16,875 nucleotides of DNA, from NCBI GenBank assembly GCA_023252335.1, contig JAJPEA010000025.1, positions 1-16,875 on the forward strand, given 5' to 3'. Each line of letters starts with the position of its first letter. Within the stretch, counting starts at the first letter, position 1. Positions 14,761-16,875 of this stretch are shown piece after piece. A model generated the notes under the pieces. It searched no databases and had not been told where the DNA came from. It was given only the letters and a program-made list of their open reading frames with translations. The translations under genes were made by a program, and so were the position numbers. This DNA is from Nitrosotalea sp. GTDB lineage: Archaea; Thermoproteota; Nitrososphaeria; Nitrososphaerales; Nitrosopumilaceae.

Positions 14761-14789
14761 TGATACATAGTATCACCTGTTATAATTTT
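14761..14789 (-). promoter_or_regulatory. TATA box and palindromic operator of the 14754 gene
   Basis: AAAATTATAA on the minus strand (14780-14789) is the TATA element. TGATACATAGTATCA (14761-14775) is a perfect palindrome with 6-bp arms and a 3-bp centre, lying between TATA and the ATG at 14754. Its position over the predicted start site fits a repressor operator. Confidence 0.5.
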
Positions 14790-14820
14790 GGCTTTACAAA
14801 TATCAACAAACCATTGACTG

Positions 14821-15066
14821 TCACTGTTTTTTTATTCGTGGTAAAAATAAAAGCACAGTCCCAAGTACAATGAGAATTCCAACCAGTGCAGTGTACATCA
14901 AAGCCAATGGTAATGATTTTACATAGTCTGCATGAATATTAGAAATCAAAAAGTTGAATCCTGTAGATAAAGTCCATATCAAAAAGAAACATCCAATCAA
15001 TACGATAACATCAATAATTACGATCTTTTGAAAAGGCCTCATAGAATCATAACAGGAACCAACCAT
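14821..15066 (-). CDS. Small protein with two membrane segments, unknown function
   Basis: 81 residues from the ATG at 15066; the inner ATG at codon 9 (MRPFQK) is also possible and would give a typical positive N-terminus. Two membrane helices (about 14-36 and 52-75) with a short loop and a basic tail, PRIKKQ. No family recognised. It lies 66 bases upstream of the anchored protein at 14272-14754. Confidence 0.6.
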   Translation of the reverse strand: MVGSCYDSMRPFQKIVIIDVIVLIGCFFLIWTLSTGFNFLISNIHADYVKSLPLALMYTALVGILIVLGTVLLFLPRIKKQ

Positions 15067-15116
15067 TGTTAAACAGATCTTTCAAGCATAGAACAAATGC
15101 ATCATGACATCTTGTG

Positions 15117-15130
15117 TGGCAATCATGCCA
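15117..15130. repeat. Short inverted repeat in intergenic gap
   Basis: TGGCAATCATGCCA has 5-bp arms and a 4-bp loop, between the genes ending at 15157 and starting at 15066. It is not followed by a T run on the minus strand, so it is more likely an operator or chance than a terminator. Confidence 0.25.
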
Positions 15131-15156
15131 ACATGTTGTATTTTTCTTCTCACACA

Positions 15157-15486
15157 TTAACTGAGCATAACTTTCAAAAAGTCTTCTTTGATTTTACCCA
15201 TGTCTTCCAACCTGTCAGATTCCAGCCTAATTTCTTCTACGACAGAATAATACTCATTGTGGTATACTTCCTTTAGTATGTCTCGCAAATGTTCCGGGTT
15301 ATCAATGCATTCAAAGATCCAAGAGTCGTGATAAGACTGGAGTTTTGCAAGGACAGTATTATAATTAACATTTCCCCGTCTCATCAACACTACCTCAACA
15401 CAAGTCATAAAGGCAATCTTGTTCTCTTTTTCTTGTGAATCCACATTCACGTTTCCAATTATTGTTTTATAATAGTTACCGGACAA
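15157..15486 (-). CDS. Conserved-looking small cytoplasmic protein, unknown function
   Basis: Up to 109 residues from a TTG at 15486. GTG codons at 15450 and 15444 are likelier starts, because a TATA element at about 15501-15510 puts the transcript start near 15480. The core (MTCVEVVLMRRGNVNYNTVL, then AKLQSYHDSWIFECIDNPEH, then LKEVYHNEYYSVVEEIRLE) is alpha-helical and looks like a short helix-turn-helix-sized domain; I recall similar small proteins in Thaumarchaeota but no function. No signal peptide or membrane segment. Confidence 0.65.
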   Translation of the reverse strand: MSGNYYKTIIGNVNVDSQEKENKIAFMTCVEVVLMRRGNVNYNTVLAKLQSYHDSWIFECIDNPEHLRDILKEVYHNEYYSVVEEIRLESDRLEDMGKIKEDFLKVMLS

Positions 15487-15500
15487 GTACCGGAAATTAG

Positions 15501-15510
15501 TTATAATATA
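15501..15510 (-). promoter_or_regulatory. TATA-like element before the 15157-15486 gene
   Basis: TATATTATAAC on the minus strand. It is so near the TTG at 15486 that translation probably starts further downstream. Confidence 0.35.
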
Positions 15511-15538
15511 GAGTATTTTGTGGGATTTAAAATCACGA

Positions 15539-16015
15539 TCAGTGCTGCTGCTTCATTTGTTTCATGAATTCGTCTCCTGCTTTTTTGAGCTCATCAGGAG
15601 TCATGTCTTTTTTGTGGGTTGCAATACTCCACACATGCCCAAATGGATCCACAATTGATCCAAATCTATCACCCCAGAAAGCATCCATCATGGGCATCTG
15701 TGGCGTTGCCCCTGCAGAAACAGCCTTGTTAAAAACATCGTCTGCGTTTTGGACATACAAGAAAATTCCGCTGCTTGTACCGCCCACAGATTGTGGTGAC
15801 AGACACTTCATTTGAGGATACTCATCATTTAGCATGACTGACGAATCGCCTATTTTTATTTCGGCGTGCATTATACTTTTTCCATCAGGCCCTAGAAATC
15901 TCGTTACCTCGTGTGCTCCAAATGCCTTTTTGTAAAACTCGATTGCATCTGATGCACCTTTTACAATCAAGGTCGGAGTTACAGTATGATATCCATCCGG
16001 TATGGGTTTTACCAT
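15539..16015 (-). CDS. VOC-superfamily (PhnB-like glyoxalase/bleomycin-resistance fold) protein
   Basis: 158 residues from the ATG at 16015. Starts YHTVTPTLIVKGASDAIEFY, followed by KKAFGA, and ends with DRFGSIVDPFGHVWSIATHK, both diagnostic of PhnB-like VOC proteins; IMHAEIKIGDSSVMLNDEYP is the middle beta-alpha-beta-beta element. A helical tail, DMTPDELKKAGDEFMKQMKQ, follows. Length is typical. VOC proteins bind a metal and act on small organic substrates; the actual reaction of this subgroup is not known. Single gene with its own promoter; no link to the EPS genes is visible. Confidence 0.9.
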   Translation of the reverse strand: MVKPIPDGYHTVTPTLIVKGASDAIEFYKKAFGAHEVTRFLGPDGKSIMHAEIKIGDSSVMLNDEYPQMKCLSPQSVGGTSSGIFLYVQNADDVFNKAVSAGATPQMPMMDAFWGDRFGSIVDPFGHVWSIATHKKDMTPDELKKAGDEFMKQMKQQH

Positions 16016-16037
16016 GACGGCATTATCTGAAAATAGA

Positions 16038-16060
16038 CTTTAAACTTTTCTTTATATTTA
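16038..16060 (-). promoter_or_regulatory. Promoter of the VOC gene
   Basis: TAAATATAAAG (about 16050-16060) on the minus strand would give a leader near 15 nt. TTTAAA (16039-16044) is a second candidate and would give an almost leaderless transcript. Confidence 0.4.
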
Positions 16061-16130
16061 TGTCAGGGATACATCTGGCACGACATGCATCAAAATAATC
16101 TGTAGACCGTACATTTTGTATTACATTCAA

Positions 16131-16166
16131 GATAAAAATGAAAAAGAGATGATAAGGCGTTACGCC
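16131..16166 (-). terminator. Hairpin plus T-rich terminator after the cupredoxin gene
   Basis: On the minus strand AGGCGTAACGCCT (16154-16166) forms a GC-rich 5-bp stem with a 3-base loop. It starts six bases after the stop and is followed by CTCTTTTTCATTTTT. This is the best terminator in the window. Confidence 0.65.
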
Positions 16167-16172
16167 TAGATC

Positions 16173-16875
16173 TTATCTACGTCTTACTGCAGTCCAGATT
16201 CCAATACCTGTCACAATTGCAAATATTACGATTCCAGCAACCCATGCAGCGACTTCATCACTTGATGGTCCAGGTGATGAGTTAATCTGAGCTGGAGCAT
16301 ATTGTGAAGTTGTTGCAACTGGTGTTGTTTCAGTTGGTGCTGTAGTATTTGCGATTGGTGTTGTAGTTGTAGTGTTTGCAACTGGTGCAGTTGTTGCAGA
16401 TACAGTCATGTTTGATACTGTAGCTGTTGTAGTGTTTGTAGACGATGTTGTTGAAGTTGGTGTACTCGTTGTCGTATTGGACATTGGAGTTGTCATGTTG
16501 GACATTGTACTTGGAGTGGTACTAGCGGCTCCCACAATTACTTGACCAGTCATCCATGGATGAACAGAGCAAAAGTAATCGAATGTGCCTGCATTTGCAA
16601 AAGTAAATTGGTATGTACTGCCTGGTTTGATCAAATTACCGCTATCAAACACAGATCCGGTTGTTTCATCGGATGGCTTGCCGCTTGTCACATAGTGACT
16701 TACGGTATCAATATTTTTCCAAGTTACCGTTGTTCCAGGTGCAACAGTCAAAGGATTTGGAGAAAAACAGTTGTTTGCAGTTACACAATCCGCTGATGCG
16801 GAAGCGCCTGCACCCTTTACCATATCAATTTCATTTGCTGTCTGTCCAAATGCTGGTGCTACACCTAAGATAGCA
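16173..16875 (-). CDS. Membrane-anchored plastocyanin-type cupredoxin; 5' end outside window
   Basis: The frame continues through the window edge: before the ATG at 16823 it reads AILGVAPAFGQTANEID, the end of a signal peptide, so that ATG is internal and the true start is missing. Numbering from 16823: blue-copper domain 10-98 with ligands His43 (VSHY), Cys85, His88 and Met91 (CSVHPWM); then a Thr/Ser/Asn-rich stalk (101-173) with many sequons; then a membrane helix (192-213) ending RRR. All four type-1 copper ligands are present. Thaumarchaeota use many such proteins as extracellular electron carriers in place of cytochrome c, which is the likely role here. The anchored stalk would hold the copper domain at the cell surface. 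Confidence 0.92.
   Translation of the reverse strand, partial: AILGVAPAFGQTANEIDMVKGAGASASADCVTANNCFSPNPLTVAPGTTVTWKNIDTVSHYVTSGKPSDETTGSVFDSGNLIKPGSTYQFTFANAGTFDYFCSVHPWMTGQVIVGAASTTPSTMSNMTTPMSNTTTSTPTSTTSSTNTTTATVSNMTVSATTAPVANTTTTTPIANTTAPTETTPVATTSQYAPAQINSSPGPSSDEVAAWVAGIVIFAIVTGIGIWTAVRRR
16305..16523 (-). repeat. Low-complexity Thr/Ser/Asn stalk-coding tract
   Basis: The DNA is made of imperfect GTTGTAGTG-like units that code for runs such as SNMTTP and ANTTTTTP. It is a length-variable stalk between copper domain and membrane anchor, with several N-x-T glycosylation sites. Confidence 0.6.

Noticed and set aside
16173..16823. Cupredoxin gene starting at the ATG at 16823
   Set aside because: The frame is open to the window edge and codes for the end of a signal peptide (GVAPAFGQTA) before that ATG, so the real start lies outside.

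Overview
The window looks like a chromosome segment of an ammonia-oxidising archaeon of the Nitrososphaerota (Thaumarchaeota), perhaps near Nitrosotalea or Nitrosopumilus; the genus is a guess. The reasons are AT-rich DNA, TATA-box promoters with very short leaders, frequent GTG/TTG starts, many secreted proteins rich in N-glycosylation sequons, a membrane-anchored plastocyanin-type cupredoxin, DUF2334 deacetylases, and small ribbon-helix-helix regulators with an archaeal-looking C-terminal domain. I saw no rRNA, tRNA, CRISPR array, transposase or phage gene.

Region A (1-4904) is a group of secreted polysaccharide-active proteins. Three paralogous DUF2334/NodB-type deacetylases lie on the minus strand, the first cut by the window edge. 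Between the first two lies a divergent plus-strand secreted glycoprotein with a probable lectin/glucanase-like C-terminal half.

Region B (4956-12591, minus strand) is the core of the window: a tightly packed, probably single operon. In transcription order it encodes a LIM-like zinc-finger protein, a UDP/GDP-sugar dehydrogenase lacking its usual C-terminal domain, a membrane-anchored NodB-like protein without metal ligands, a processive GT2 polysaccharide synthase, an AlgI-type MBOAT O-acyltransferase, and an SGNH (DltD/AlgJ-like) protein fused to about 84 pentapeptide repeats and a C-terminal beta-sandwich. The deacetylases of region A follow directly. Together this resembles bacterial alginate or cellulose O-acetylation systems: the dehydrogenase makes a uronic-acid nucleotide sugar, GT2 polymerises and exports the chain, MBOAT passes acetyl groups across the membrane, the SGNH protein places them on the polymer, and the deacetylases trim it. 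This is an archaeal O-acetylated exopolysaccharide system, inferred from gene content.

Region C (12656-15486, minus strand) holds two paralogous ribbon-helix-helix regulators, two small membrane or secreted proteins of unknown function, and a conserved hypothetical. A 10-bp-phased direct repeat (TTGAC-type on the minus strand) occurs beside the promoters of the EPS operon, of the first regulator, and of the 1083/1269 divergent pair, which suggests a shared regulon.

Region D (15539-16875, minus strand) holds a PhnB-like VOC-family protein and a 5'-truncated membrane-anchored cupredoxin with a Thr/Ser-rich stalk, followed by a clear hairpin plus oligo-T terminator.
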